NCBI RefSeq assembly: GCF_015706575.1
Contig: NW_024037053.1
Coordinates: forward strand, 1,922,001 to 1,986,000
Length of the DNA stretch: 64,000 nucleotides
Origin: Patiria miniata
Lineage: Eukaryota > Echinodermata > Asteroidea > Valvatida > Asterinidae
Direction: 5' to 3'
In this document: in pieces, positions 11,801 to 22,506 of the stretch
Position numbering within the stretch: position 1 is the first letter of the stretch
Layout of the letters: each line of letters opens with the position of its first letter
The notes under the pieces: generated by a model
What the model saw: only the letters and a program-made list of their open reading frames with translations
Database searches by the model: none
What the model was told of the DNA's origin: nothing
Position numbers and translations under genes: made by a program

Positions 11801-14170
11801 TTTTTTTGGAAAAGCCCCTTAAATCGCCATAAAGGCATTACTTTCTGGACCTATAAGTGGTTTTTTGAGGTAGCGCAACCCAAAATCTGGGGGAAAACGA
11901 GGTCGAAGGAAATCAGCAGGGCTCCTTTCCGCACGCGTGAACGAATATTAGCTGTGTGCTTCGGGGTACCATCCACCACATTTCGGGCCGAATCGGGCTG
12001 TAGTGCATCCACTGCATCAGTTTATCATTTTAATCATGATTTCGTATACACAAATAAACTTACAGATAATATACGTCATGAGGAAGGCTCCGAATGCACA
12101 GGCTGCCGTAATGAAACGCAAGGCGGCAAAAGCAGCGAAGTTCGGAGCGAAGGTCGTCACAATTGATGAGACGGCGACGAGGGCTAGGCTGAGGAAAGAT
12201 GTCTTCCTTCTTCCCAACCTATGGAAGACGATGATAACTTCACTTCGTTAACTTACAGAGGACAAAATGACAGCTATACTACCTGTAACATCGAATTAGA
12301 ATGCATCTTTAAGAGCTATAACCTCGGCTGTTCAAGCTTTCTACAGGTTCTGATTGAAAAGGGAAAAGAACATCCCACCTATACTCAGTTTTGGTTCTCG
12401 TAAATTCTTTGGCAGTCACTCACTGATAGGCAACTCAGCTCAAAGATGTTAGCTTTAATTGTATCCATATACAATGGCTATACAGTCGCCCTATCTGTTC
12501 CTTGCTCCGTGCATTGTGCATGTGCAACCGTAAACCTAATCGCTATTTAGGTTTTGGCCGCACCAAAGCATAATACCTACCAATCACCCACCGAACCCCA
12601 TACCAAGGACCCCGTCAGCAGACCAGCAAACCAGACTGACTGGGCCAGGCCTGCCAAATCCTCCCGGTCGCAAACCAGGCTAAACTGTTGAAGCAAATAA
12701 AAAAAACAAATTCTCGATTTAAAGATTGTTCCCTGTGTTATTCTCAAGTATGACCTAAACAAAAAAAAATAATATCAAGGTTTTTTTTCAATATCAAAGT
12801 TATTAACTTAATAGACAATAATTCGGCCATGCCGGCGGGTTCATTTTGTGCAGGTACCCACAATCGGAATAAAATCCAAATTGAAAACTTGTTGCCCGAA
12901 AGGGAACACAAATGTTGCAACCTGACGCCACCTCAGCGTTTGTGTCCAAAGTGTATGGAGAGTCAAGACAATTTTTTTGACAAGTATTTCCTAACAAAAT
13001 TTGAAATGTTTCTCAGTCCCAGATCCATGTCTTATCGTCATTTTGGCAATGACTGACCTTCATTGAGATGAATATATGAAGAAATAAGTGGCGTCAGGTT
13101 GCAACATTTTTCCCGAGAAAGAATTTTTTTTTTAAGAGCTCAGGTTTTTTTTTTTTAATGAACCGTGGCATCAGAGACAAAGTGAACCAAGTCTTTCGGT
13201 GTGAGCAAATTGGATATAGTCCTAACGGGAAGAATTTCCTCTTGTAATACGGTGCAATCCAAGCGGTGAGACCTTTTTTTTAATTCACGATAAACATTAG
13301 TTATATACATACAACAAAAATACAAATGTCGAGCACAAACCAGGGACAGAATCCCATACATGAACATCTCTAATATTTTTTTCCTTGAATTAAGATTTTT
13401 TCTTTTACTGTAAGAACTGTATTCTATTGGAAATTTGAAACAATATTACAGGTGTCGTCATAATTTCCCTGCAGTGACCCAACAGAAAGCGATAACAATC
13501 ATGTGCTAAAAAGTCAAATTTAGCGTGGAAAATACTGAAGAATTTACTGAGAAAAACACTTAGAATTCTTCAGACCAGTCTCATAGGGTTTATGCACAGG
13601 GTATCAAGTGAAGTCCAGGTATGGAAATCTTTCCCAAACGGATACCAGAAACTGGTGTAATACATGTAGATTTCTAGGCTTTTTCCAAAGGCCCGGCAGA
13701 GATTTGCTTGCTAGTACTATAAGGCTGCACTTGCAATATGTATATTTTTGTGTTTTTAATACTGATACCTCATCATTTATGGTGGATATGTAGCGAGATC
13801 GATCGAAATCCCAGCCAGCATCACAGGCGACGACATCCGTCGAGTTGGTACCTTGGTCGCCTTCTCCCTCATCATCTAACACGTATCGCTCACACGAGGA
13901 GTAAACTCGACTTCCCTGGGAGTCCAACTCGTACGGGATGCTCTGGTTCTTCTGTGCTTCCTGGCAGGCAGACGAGTCGAGCTGGAGCAGGCTGCAGTTG
14001 ACGGCCTGGCTGGCCGGGACCAGGCACCAATGATCGGCGTTGGCCGCCAGAAACACCTGAGCTAAGAAATGAAATATCGTTGGGAGTTGTATCAGGGACA
14101 GAAGCACAACAAACCGTTTTTGGTATTTGCCAAAATGGCCAATGTGCTGCAAAATGTCCTCGTACTGCAT
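2860..14170 (-). CDS. SLC22 family transporter, copy A (intact, ten coding exons)
   Basis: Predicted plasma-membrane organic ion transporter of the MFS/SLC22 family, 574 aa. Coding exons in gene order are 13769-14170, 12581-12684, 12064-12218, 9730-9898, 8004-8151, 6123-6217, 4584-4792, 4351-4459, 3409-3617 and 2860-2984. All have GT-AG borders and matching phases, and the 1725-nt total stays open to TGA. The start is the Met of [11 protein letters not shown], the usual SLC22 N-terminus. Residues about 41-140 form the large extracellular loop after TM1, with five Cys and three N-glycosylation sequons (N58, N75, N109). The MFS motif GSVGDWLGRRK (about 164-174) follows TM2, VPESPRWL lies at 279-286, EKFGRR follows TM8, and LPETLG lies at 514-519. 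Arg476 in TM11 fits OAT/OCTN types rather than OCT types, where this site is usually Asp. The substrate cannot be told. Head of a three-gene tandem array. Confidence 0.93.
3226..3352. repeat. Hairpin in intron 9 of SLC22 copy A
   Basis: Two arms of about 60 bp are near-exact reverse complements with a loop of only a few bases near 3288. The centre reads GGTTACTCACGT, then its complement. It is absent from the short intron 9 of copies B and C. Probably a small foldback MITE. Confidence 0.75.
3780..4310 (+). repeat. Dispersed repeat in intron 8 of copy A
   Basis: About 3870-4250 matches, in reverse complement, about 10025-10400 in intron 4 of the same gene. Both share blocks such as CTGTGCAGC near one end and GCCCAATTG/CAATTGAGTC in the body. 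This is one interspersed family inserted twice in opposite orientation. No coding capacity seen. Confidence 0.6.
4891..5395. mobile_element. Palindromic mariner-like MITE, intron 6 of copy A
   Basis: The ends read GGGTGAGTAAAAA and TTTTAACTCACCCTG, and the two halves (about 250 bp each) are reverse complements throughout. Internal blocks around TTTTCGTTTTGCTGAAAGAA appear on both arms. A related full copy lies at 10841-11335 and a half copy at about 5540-5795. CAGGGTGAGT-type ends with flanking TA are typical of Tc1/mariner-derived foldback MITEs. Non-autonomous. Confidence 0.75.
5540..5795. mobile_element. Half copy of the same palindromic MITE
   Basis: One arm only, from the TTTTCGTTTTGCTGAAA centre to ACTCACTCTGTA at the right end. 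It lies about 150 bp from the full copy and in the same orientation as that copy's right arm. Probably an older, truncated insertion. Confidence 0.6.
5889..6045 (-). repeat. SINE-like repeat beside exon 6, copy A
   Basis: The block contains CTTGCCCAAGGACACC and GGATTCGAACCC; the reverse complement of the latter resembles a tRNA B box. The same repeat lies at the same place relative to exon 6 in copies B (about 19325-19455) and C (about 40648-40776). The insertion therefore predates the gene triplication. The family name is not certain. Confidence 0.6.
6607..6690 (-). repeat. Short interspersed repeat (GTTATCACGCGTCTAACCA family)
   Basis: Reverse complement of this segment matches about 29394-29465 and 44265-44330. 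It shares the order TCTAACCA, GCCGAGT, TTAATCCTTGTGTGTAG and ATCCGTGA. Further members are at about 7045-7150 and 43690-43770. Confidence 0.6.
7045..7150 (+). repeat. Short interspersed repeat, second member
   Basis: Contains TCACGCGTCCAACCAATTAA, a block resembling TGCATTTTGTACTAG and GATCCGTGG. Its reverse complement is found at about 43690-43770 in intron 4 of copy C, where copy B lacks it, so the family has moved after the B/C split. Confidence 0.6.
7175..7842. mobile_element. Palindromic mariner-like MITE with TA duplication, intron 5 of copy A
   Basis: The ends read CAGGGTGAGTCAAAAAAAGC and its complement, flanked by TA at 7173-7174 and 7843-7844. The arms of about 330 bp stay complementary to the centre, sharing blocks such as GGAAAGCCAATTTCATAAGC. 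Not present in copies B or C. No transposase ORF, so non-autonomous. Confidence 0.8.
8152..9655. other. Intron 4 of copy A, left portion
   Basis: No exon-like sequence is visible. A stretch at about 9010-9330 repeats motifs around CGAGGAC and GTCCACAC in both orientations and is probably a decayed foldback element. Nothing else stands out. Confidence 0.4.
9656..9737. repeat. 41-bp tandem duplication over the exon-4 donor, copy A
   Basis: Two consecutive 41-bp units start at 9656 and 9697. Each holds the minus-strand donor GTAAGTACAT. The exon-proximal donor (exon end 9730) keeps the reading frame. Use of the distal one would add 41 nt and shift the frame. Copies B and C have a single donor of different sequence (GTGAGTACAT). 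Confidence 0.85.
10025..10400 (-). repeat. Dispersed repeat in intron 3 of copy A
   Basis: Reverse-complement match to about 3870-4250. It sits between the working exon 4 and its relic copy, so it may have been carried by, or have caused, the exon duplication. Confidence 0.55.
10431..10568 (-). pseudogene. Relic second copy of SLC22 exon 4
   Basis: This stretch matches exon 4 of the same gene (9730-9898) from the acceptor side through SEIVGPSK to ISDFASM-like 3' sequence read on the complement. It carries a 5-bp deletion near 10498 that breaks the frame, and it lacks the last about 30 nt and the donor. It lies just upstream of the working exon 4 in gene order, within the intron between exons 3 and 4, and abuts the dispersed repeat at about 10025-10400. 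It looks like a decayed tandem exon duplication; exon inclusion would be disruptive. Confidence 0.8.
10841..11335. mobile_element. Palindromic mariner-like MITE, intron 3 of copy A
   Basis: Ends CAGGGTGAGTAAACG and TTTACTCACCCTG, with two complementary arms of about 240 bp. It matches the element at 4891-5395 along its length, so the two are the same family. TA follows on the right (11336-11337); the left flank reads TG. Confidence 0.8.
11550..11742. mobile_element. Foldback MITE, intron 3 of copy A
   Basis: Arms of about 75 bp (left about 11550-11628, right about 11660-11742) share GAGGCTCTGC, GATCTGGCAACTTTACACA and their complements. The loop is near 11640. Non-coding; overlapping ORFs on both strands are a by-product of the palindrome. 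Confidence 0.75.
12860..13125. repeat. Foldback repeat, intron 1 of copy A
   Basis: GTTGCAACCTGACGCCAC at about 12915 returns as its complement GTGGCGTCAGGTTGCAAC at about 13089. The flanks CGAAAGGGAA and TCCCGAGAAAG also pair loosely. A decayed foldback element with no coding capacity. Confidence 0.6.
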
Positions 14171-14289
14171 AGCGAAAGTTGGTCGTTTGTTGCCGTGTAA
14201 ACGCAGTCTGTCTTGAGAACTGAAATGCATTCATGTGAAGTACATGTATTATAGGCTGTGAGCCGTGACGTGTTGTTTGGGCCCGACAA

Positions 14290-15180
14290 CTGGTAGGTTT
14301 TTATTCACCTCCGCGCTTACGATCACCCTTTTGTGCTAACCGCTCCCTAGCATAACAATTATGCGCTAATCACTGTAAGCGCAGTTACGGATGTATACGC
14401 ATGCGTAGAAGCCAACATTCCTTGCTAACCCGTGAAATATGCTTACCGTAAGCACGGAATAATGTGCCATAGTTAGCAGAGATTTTTCGATATAAACAGT
14501 AAGCAGAGCCCGATGAAGGCGCAAGTTTGTTTGGGCGGACCAAAATTGCCACTGTTAGCCATGGGCGTCGCGGGGGGGGGGGAGCACACCCTCATAAAAA
14601 TATGTCCCCCACCCTCCAGTCGTCCCCCACTGAAAATTTGGCAACCAGAGAAAAGCACAATCGTATAAGTTACCATGGTTAGCGGTTATATAGCAGAAAG
14701 TGCCTTTTCCACGGTTTCTGTTTATTTTTCACGAAAACCCCGTTTTTGGCGAGTGGCTGTTTAACGTCCCGGGGAAAGCGAATAGCGCCACCTATTGTCT
14801 GACATTGATCCATCATGTCGATTTTGAATGCGCCCCCATGGGAAGATGATGTCCAGCCTCCCCCCCCCCACCCCACTGTAACATCCAGCCCTCATTGCAA
14901 AACTTTTTTTTGAGTTTTGCAATTGATTGAAAAGCAGTAAATTTCGTACTAAGACCAAGTCCGAAACGGGAGTTTTGTCAGTGGCTACGGCCACGGCTAT
15001 ACGGACATCACGTGAGGATCGTGTTGGCCCGCGGCTGAGCGTTCGATTAGCCCACCGCCGTGGCTAATCCGTCTACCTTTACCCGAGTCGATTCGGGTGA
15101 GCTAACCCAACGCACACACGGTAATAAACCCCACGTAACGAAACCGCGATTAACTCACAGCTTTCCTTTACTTTGAGTCC
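14290..15180. other. Spacer between SLC22 copies A and B
   Basis: No gene seen. A G tract at about 14571-14582 and C-rich stretches at about 14862-14875 belong to decayed remnants of the CATGGGCGTCGC hAT-type MITE family. The block matches about 34740-36540, where extra elements have been inserted. Confidence 0.55.
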
Positions 15181-15183
15181 CGC

Positions 15184-15667
15184 TAAAGAGGTTGTGGAAT
15201 GCGAAGACATTTCCGTCATTTTTCGGGTATATGTAGCCTAAGGTGTGATGAAATAAAAACGACTATTGTGTCTGTCATGAAATGAGTACAAAAGGTACTT
15301 TTGAGAGCTGTTTTTCAGGTCCTGTTTCGACCCGAACGTGCAATTCGTGTAAAAGTCGTCGTTGGGGGCAGCAAACAAAACATAGTAAATCGTGACGTAA
15401 TAAACGGGATTCGTTTATACTACGCTGCATCGGGAGTCCTGTTTATTACGTCACGATTTACTATGGTTTGTTTGCTGCCCCCAACGACGACTTCAAGTAC
15501 ACGAATTGCACGTTCGGGTCGAAACAGGACCTGAAAAACAGCTCTCAAAAGTACCCTTTGTACTCATTTCATGACAGACACAATAATCGTTTTTATTTCA
15601 TCACACCTTAGGCTACATATACCCGAAAAAAGACAGAAATGTCTTCGAGCATTCCACAACCTCTTTA
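15184..15667. mobile_element. 485-bp palindromic MITE, unit B
   Basis: Starts TAAAGAGGTTGTGG and ends with the exact complement CCACAACCTCTTTA. The arms (about 235 bp) are near-perfect reverse complements, including GTCGTCGTTGGGGGCAGC and CGTGACGTAATAAAC blocks. The centre is near 15427. Unit C carries it at the same place (36539-37028), but the 3' flank of copy A lacks it. The insertion therefore predates the B/C duplication and postdates the split from A. Confidence 0.85.
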
Positions 15668-16450
15668 ACCCTACACCAAAAAGTACAAGAAATTCTAAAA
15701 TCTCTGAAAACCCTTCCACCGACCGACCAAAAACAAGTCAAAATTTCACAAAGTATTAAACTGTATATAGGCATAAGCAGAGGTAGAATAAAGTCTGGTT
15801 AGATAACCCCATATAGTTAACCTGCACAAAAAGCATTCCACGTTCCTCCTCTTTAAATAATTAATTACGCACTTCGCAAAATTTTAAGGTGATAAATACA
15901 TCTATAAACTAACTTTAGTTGTTTTTGTATACAAATTCATAGTTAAAATTTTAAAAAAATACCATACTAAGTTAAAATAAGAGGTGTTTTAGTTTGTTGT
16001 CATGAAGTAACAATAGTAACTGGAAAATATTCAATTTAACAAATAATTACCGAGATGTATGATTTTTTTTCAGGCTTTGGGCTTATCCGAATGTAGTTTT
16101 TTCTCATTTTAAAGATCGTTCCCTGTGCTATTTTTGAATTTTACCTCGAAAAATACATCCACTTTTTTTCGATTACTATTTTCCTAGAAAAACAAACGTT
16201 AATCACTTTTGAATGAGACATTAACGAAACAAATTTCCACTGACGTTTAGTTATTGAATTATTTCTTCACAAAAATCGAATTATTGGCTGCGCTGTCCGC
16301 GGCCCGACAATAATTCGGCTCTCGCAGGTTGCGTTCTTTTGTGTGCAAAAATCTAATTTTTTTTTCCAGAAGGTTTCAGACGTCCAAAATCGGAATAAAG
16401 TAGGTTTTTTCCCCGTTAAAACAAAACATCACAAATGGACCTGAAATATA

Positions 16451-16545
16451 AATGACGTCACACTTTGTTTACATGTGCGCTTTCTTATGAGAGCCAGCTG
16501 GGGCTCTCACTGGAAAGCGCACAGGTAAACAAAGCGTGACGTCAT
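16451..16545. repeat. Short foldback repeat in 3' flank of copy B
   Basis: ATGACGTCACACTTTGTTTA and its complement TAAACAAAGCGTGACGTCAT bracket a GAGAGCCAGCTGGGGCTCTC centre. It is duplicated in unit C at about 37811-37905. Possibly the core of a MITE; the palindromic TGACGTCA also resembles a CRE site, with no evidence of function. Confidence 0.7.
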
Positions 16546-18964
16546 AAAGTGGAACGTCGCTATAACGAACATCGTGGGATCCACAGAAATTGTTCGTAAA
16601 ATCGATCGTTCGGTATAGCGATTTTCACATTTTAGTGGCGCCCTCTTTTGATTATTATGAACTTCTTTCTTTATAATTCCTATTATTTTTTAATATTCTC
16701 TGTGAGAGGAAGGATCCATCAATGCAATTCGGCCTATAGACCTTTACCATGCTGCCACCATTTTAGTCATGTTCCCTGTATCCAATAACAGAACTGAATG
16801 ATAATGTTTTTGTGCAAACAGGAAGCAGACTATTTTTCCTGACAGCCTCGCTTTGGTTACATTGGTTTGAATGGGAAACAAATCAAATGGTCGCAACATG
16901 ATAATGGTTTATTGGCCATGCATCTATTCCTATGGACAAATGCGTATTTACAAAGCGCACGTATCCACCAAAGTTTCAATATAAATCATGCGTCCATTTT
17001 TAACCGTCAAGTTTGAACTTTAAGAAAAAGCAAACCACAGCTGGTTATGGAAAATGTATTAAACACTCGATAGTTAGCCCTTTTAAAGTCAGTAAGTCAA
17101 ATAATAAGTTAACTCATGCTAGCAATTCTTATAGCCAATAAACTAATTAAGAAAATATAATAACAAAGACAGCTTGGGACTTCGATTTTTAACTTCGGAC
17201 CTCAGATCGCCACTGGCTCAGTCGCAGATTTGTTGTTTGTGGACAGTGGAAGGTAGTTCTCGGGAGGTTTTGAGTCAAGGCTGTCTTTAAGACCTTTCTT
17301 GCGGCACAGACTGAGGCCTGGACCCACTGTAAGAAATAGGTGCACAAAAAAGCTTAGTCCACTTTTCAGATCGAAATGACGTCACATTTTCTAAAGTCAC
17401 CCCGATTGGCTGGCGCGCGGGTCGCATACAATTTGCATTGCTCGCATAATTATATCAGACGCTAGAGGGCTCCATTGGGCAACGGGTGATACTCAGACTA
17501 CTTACTCCCGGCTTGCTCTCCGTCTTGAATAGTGTCCGGCATGTCACGGCCCAAGGTCTCCGGCAGCATCAGAGACAGCATCCCAGCCAGCACGGAGCTG
17601 CCTCCGAAGACAGAGAGAGGCAGTGGTTGCCAGTATTTGCCTAGGATCAAGATGATGGGGCAAAGAACCCCACTCACGCGGGCTGCCATGGAAGATGCTC
17701 CTAAACCAATACCCCTGATTGAGCGAAAATGGTTTAATGGCATTAGAATAATTTTCAAAGGAAAAGCGACAATCAATCTATTGTGTAGTTTTGTTGTTTG
17801 CATAGTGATTTCCTAATGTACAGGGGGTGTACAGGGGGGCAGGAGGGAGGCACTTTGCTCGCCCTGGCGGATTTTTTTGAAATTTTTTTTTTTGTCAGCA
17901 ATGATTTAAATAAATGTTTATAGTTCTTCTGACATCAATCTCACCAAAGAAAACCCGCTCAACAACCATTACAATGCGCCTTGAAAATGTCCATGTAATA
18001 TGTAGTATGCGTAATAATGGTCAGTTTTGAAGAGCGCCCCCGTTTGGAAGATGGGTACCAGCGCGCCAATCTCCACATAAGGAGTTGTTTACATCTACTC
18101 GCGAGAGGGACAATCCATAACACAGCTATGTTTTGAAAAGCAACATCGTTGGAAATTTATAAGTTTTGACTTGTTTTGAATTTTGGACTTAAAAGTTTAG
18201 ATTTTTTGAGGGAAAAAGTGTCCGGCTCGGGTAATTATCGGCATCCAGACTCCAACCGGTCTTAAACAGAGTGTTTAAAACCGGCCAAGCTCACACTGAT
18301 TCCCTTAGTAAATAAAATAAGCGAAGAAATTCTAAACTCAAAAACCAATTTGACCTCTTACATGGAAGTTGAGATATCGTATAGGCCTACCTGATTACGG
18401 TCGGGTAGAGCTCACTACTGTAGATGTATATGTGACTGAATGCTGCAGTAATGGCGAACTTGCCAATCATAGCCACCGCGACCCGGCCAGCACCCAGCGC
18501 TACCAGAAGGTGACAAAAATTAAGAATGAAGCCTCTATAATCTGTTTTTTTCCATCCATGATCATATTAACATATTTTTTTAAGTAATGCGTGTTCATCA
18601 TGTAAAAATTGAAGAAAAAGAAACGTACGAACGAAGATGGTTATCAGGCAGAAGACGCCTCCGGACACAAAGAGAGCCGACAGGGAGAAACGTCGGCCGA
18701 ATTTCTCCATGACGAACCAGCAAAAAAGGTAGGCTGGTACCTCCAAGGCACCGGATACAAAGGCGGCCACGTAGTCATCTATGCCCAGTGAGGAGGTGCT
18801 GAGAGATAGCCCGTAGTACGCCAAGTTGGTCACAAACCTGTCAAGAAAGAATTAAGAAGACGCCAAATTTGCATTCACCTGTTTTAATTTTTCCATTCAA
18901 TATCACATGTATTTACGTACTTTTATAAAGCAGATTGAAACAATACAACATTACTCAACAGTAA

Positions 18965-19168
18965 TGGACCGATCCAGTAAGCACCGCCCCATGGTGTTCT
19001 GACCAATCACAGCCGTGATTTATGTCCGACGTGCGTGCACAAAAGTCCGACGTGCGTGCACACGCGTATGATGCGCGCGGCAGGAAAATGCAGTGTGGCA
19101 TTGGAGAGGAGCACGTGTTATTTTGTCCAGTGCGCAGTGGGCGGGGTTTACTGGATCGGTCCATTGGA
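18965..19168. mobile_element. MITE with TGGACCGATCCAGTAA ends, intron 6 of copy B
   Basis: Terminal inverted repeats TGGACCGATCCAGTAA and TTACTGGATCGGTCCA enclose about 200 bp. An internal direct repeat of GTCCGACGTGCGTGCACA is present. The same insertion is in copy C (40315-40504) but not seen in copy A intron 6. Confidence 0.75.
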
Positions 19169-19324
19169 AGCAGGAATAAAGTACATTACATGAAACGTGA
19201 ATATATTAAATTCAACAAACGTATACTATAAGCTCAAGATAACGTGATATAATGGGATATTCAGTATAATGGGGAGTATAATTGTCTCAAAGCGCTTCAC
19301 AAAACAATGTATAATTTACACGCA

Positions 19325-19455
19325 TAGCCCTGTTCATCGGGCATGCACCTTGCAGGTTCCCATTTATACTCCTGCTGGTGGAGAGAGCTTATTGTAGTAA
19401 AGTGTATTGCCCAAGAACACCTTGCTCCCATCATGATTCGAACCCCCGTACAACT
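19325..19455 (-). repeat. SINE-like repeat beside exon 6, copy B
   Basis: Ortholog of the repeat at 5889-6045, with the same B-box-like GATTCGAACCC motif and the same distance from exon 6. Confidence 0.6.
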
Positions 19456-20099
19456 CGTACACACACGACGATCAACTAAACTATATCACAACCAAATTTC
19501 ACGGTACATGTATTAACGTATTTATGGTTGTTGCCTACCAGTTAAAGAAGATAATCAGAGTCTTCTTGCGGATGTTTGGGGTCCGGAAAAGATCCAAGAA
19601 GGTCGTCCGATGAGCGGAGCTGGGCTTCGGATCCTAGAAATGGAAGGCAAGTCCTACAACTATGTCTCACAAATCAATGGCAATACAAGAAATAACCACA
19701 AATAAATATCCGCCCAATAAATAATTACTCACATTCCATACTAAATTGATACTTAAATTTACAATTTGTAAAGGTTATCAGATAAAAGGTTGAATAAGAA
19801 AATTTCATAGGATAAAATGATTCATATCAAAATCATTGTTGGCGAGTGATACATAAGAGTCCGATATAAAAATGTCACCCAGACGAGATAACCCATAATA
19901 AGATGAGAACTCTGCTGTAGACTGAAATAGATAAGTTGATGTTCGGATTGCTTCTTATAAATATGGCAAATAAACTCTAGTTTTTTTTCTCACACAAATT
20001 ATGCAGGCTGATCAAACACCCAACAATATGAAAGTCAACTAAAAATACAAAGATCGTTTTAACATTTTGCACACCATGCCAGCGGATCTAAAAAAAACC

Positions 20100-20690
20100 A
20101 AAATTGCACCTGATTTAAAATCGACCCAAAATAAGTAGGGAGGGAAAAACCTTAAACTCCTTAGGCCTTGTTTGCTAGGAAGCATCCTCAATCCTCCAAA
20201 ATCCTCCATAATGTTCAAATGAAGCATACCCAGCGCCCCAATCCTTCAAAAGCTTCAGACAGTCCTGCCCCCCAAAATGCATTCATCCTCAATCCTCCAA
20301 AATCCTCTTCCTTTTCAAACATAATTTCTCAATCCTCCAAAATCCTCATTCCTCTAAAAAAAAAAAAAAATTGCACCTGATTTAAAATCGACCCAAAAGA
20401 AGTAGGGAGGGAAAAACCTTAAACTCCTTAGGCCTTGTTTGCTAGGAAGCATCCTCAATCCTTCAAAATCCTCCATAATAACGTGATATAATGGGATATT
20501 CAGTATAATGGGGAGTATAATTGTCTCAAAGCGCTTCACAAAACAATGTATAATTTACATGCATAGCCCTGCTCATGTGCTTCAACACCATTCATCCTCC
20601 AAAATCCTTATGTTTCTCAAACACCATTCATCCTCAATCCTCCAAAATCCTCCAAACCGCCACGAGGATGTTGGAGGATTGAGGTGGGTT
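20100..20690. repeat. CCTCAATCCTCCAAAATCCTCC repeat cluster and patchwork insertion, intron 5 of copy B
   Basis: Short runs of TCAATCCTCCAAAATCCTC in direct orientation are followed by an inverted unit at about 20663-20683. Copy C has a shorter version (about 41500-41785). Only in B, 20366-20478 repeats 20103-20213 and is joined directly to 20479-20572, which repeats 19239-19331. The insertion is thus built from two nearby templates. Confidence 0.7.
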
Positions 20691-21123
20691 AGAATTAATG
20701 ATTAAACTCATCAAATGGAAGTGAAGATATACGCATACAAAATAATGACCTACAGTATACAGCTACAAACTAAAACACAGAATGCCACAAACGGACAAAG
20801 TAGAGTGCCGTACCATTTCATTTTCCTGGAGGTGCTCAAGACTTTCAAACAGGTTTTCCGGGACCTTGGTGCCGTTGACTTTGGCGATCTTTGTGATGAT
20901 TTTCTCGGCTTCCTTGAAGCACCCCTTCGATATCAGCCAGCGGGGAGACTCGGGCATAACTCTGCACATGAACAGCACGATGTCATTTCAGCAATTTTAA
21001 AGTGCTGTTGTGTTTTATATCTCTCTTTTATACCTCTTTTTTATGTGATGAATATTGATAGGTCTAGCTGTTGATTGCCAAGCGCGCAACCATTAAGGAT
21101 TCATATAAACAAAGACTCTGATG

Positions 21124-22506
21124 CAGTGGCGTAGCCACCGGGGGGGGGGGGGGGGGGGGCCGTGGGGGGGGCGACCGCCCCCCATGAAACCTTGTCGCCC
21201 CCCCCCCCAGTCGCCCCCCCCCCCCCCCCTGAGATTTTGAGTTTCTAAAAAAATTATCATTGATCTAAATCTAAATACATGTAGTCGCGAATGATCCACA
21301 TGATGACCACTGAGAAACGACCCTTCGACCGGCGACTGCGGACCAGTAAGCTGACAACCGGCATGACATAGCGCATAATGATAATCTAAAATGCGTATTA
21401 ACACCCACTGCACTGCTCGCTCACACCACGGAACACGTATTATAGACAGGTGGTCCGTGGAACACACAGTTTCAGTCAGCGATATCACGCGAATCGGCCA
21501 CGCACAAACTTTTTCCTCCATTCATATAAGCTAAATAATAATAATAGACCAATTAAAACTCCTTGAAATCAGTGGCGTAGCCACGGGGGGGGGGGGGGGG
21601 GGGGGGGGGGCGTGGGGGAACCTTGTCTCCCCCCCCCCCCCCCCCACTGAGATTTTGAGTTTCTAAAAAAATTATCATTGATCTACATAACGCCATGGGC
21701 GTCAATCCTGGGGGGACAGGGGGACTGGAGGACACAATATCAAATGTCCCCCCCCCCGATTTTTGAACTCGTGTCTCATTTACAGGGCCCTATTATGTAC
21801 TACAATGTATCTTTTGCTTAGAAAATATTGGTTAAAGTGGTCAGAAATTGCCTCAGATAGCACCACAGAGCATTTAGAATCCAAACATTTTCGGGCCCTT
21901 AAGCGGGCCCCGAACCCCACGCCTACAGCTCAGAATTCTGGTAGCTGATTCAATGACTCCAACCTCGAAAACAATGTTCAAAAAATTTTCCTATGCCTTT
22001 ATATAGCTGGAAAAACCTCGAAAATTATGTTTAAATTATTATCTTTTGTGCTAAGATAATTATTGTTTAAAGTGGTAAGAAATTGCCTCAGATCACACCA
22101 CAGAGCATCGAGAATCCAATTTTTTTTCGGGGCCCTTAAGCGGGCCCCGAACCCCACGCCTATAGCTCAGAATACCGATAGCTGATTCAATGGCTCCAAC
22201 CTCGAAAACGATGTTCAAATAATTATCTTTTGCTAAGAAAATATTAGTTAAAGCATGGAGGAAAGTGGTAAGAAATTGCTTCAGATCACACCACAGAACA
22301 TTTAGAATCCAATTTTTTTCGGGGCCCTTAAGCGGGCCCCGAACCCCCACGCCGTAAGGGCTTCGCGCTTCGCGCTCGCATCAGTTCTGATCAAGGTATG
22401 CCCCCCCACTTTTGAGAAGCGATTGACGCCCCTACATGACGCCCCCCATGAAATGTTCCAGCCCCCCCAGCGCCCCCCCACTGAAAAATTCCTGGCTACG
22501 CCACTG
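21124..22506. mobile_element. Non-autonomous hAT-type transposon in intron 4 of copy B
   Basis: Begins CAGTGGCGTAGCCA and ends TGGCTACGCCACTG. An 8-bp target duplication, CTCTGATG at 21116-21123 and CTCTGCTG at 22507-22514, flanks it. Copy C has the uninterrupted site near 42230. Ends starting CAG and 8-bp duplications are typical of hAT elements. No transposase is present. Inside are a second left-end copy at about 21570, long G and C tracts, and three imperfect copies of a block containing AGAAATTGCCTCAGAT (about 21845, 22079 and 22273). Confidence 0.88.

Noticed and set aside
11511-11822. Overlapping ORFs on both strands at a foldback element
   Set aside because: Both come from the same palindromic MITE arms; the similarity between them is the inverted repeat itself.
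15301-15534. 77-aa plus-strand ORF in the 485-bp palindrome
   Set aside because: Reads into the hairpin arm and back; the C copy differs in frame, and no domain is visible.
16480-16500. TGACGTCA palindromes as CRE promoter elements
   Set aside because: They lie in a foldback repeat in the 3' flank and are explained by its symmetry.
20150-20690. CRISPR-like look of the CCTCAATCCTCC units
   Set aside because: Units are short, irregular and partly inverted, without unique spacers, in an intron of an animal gene.
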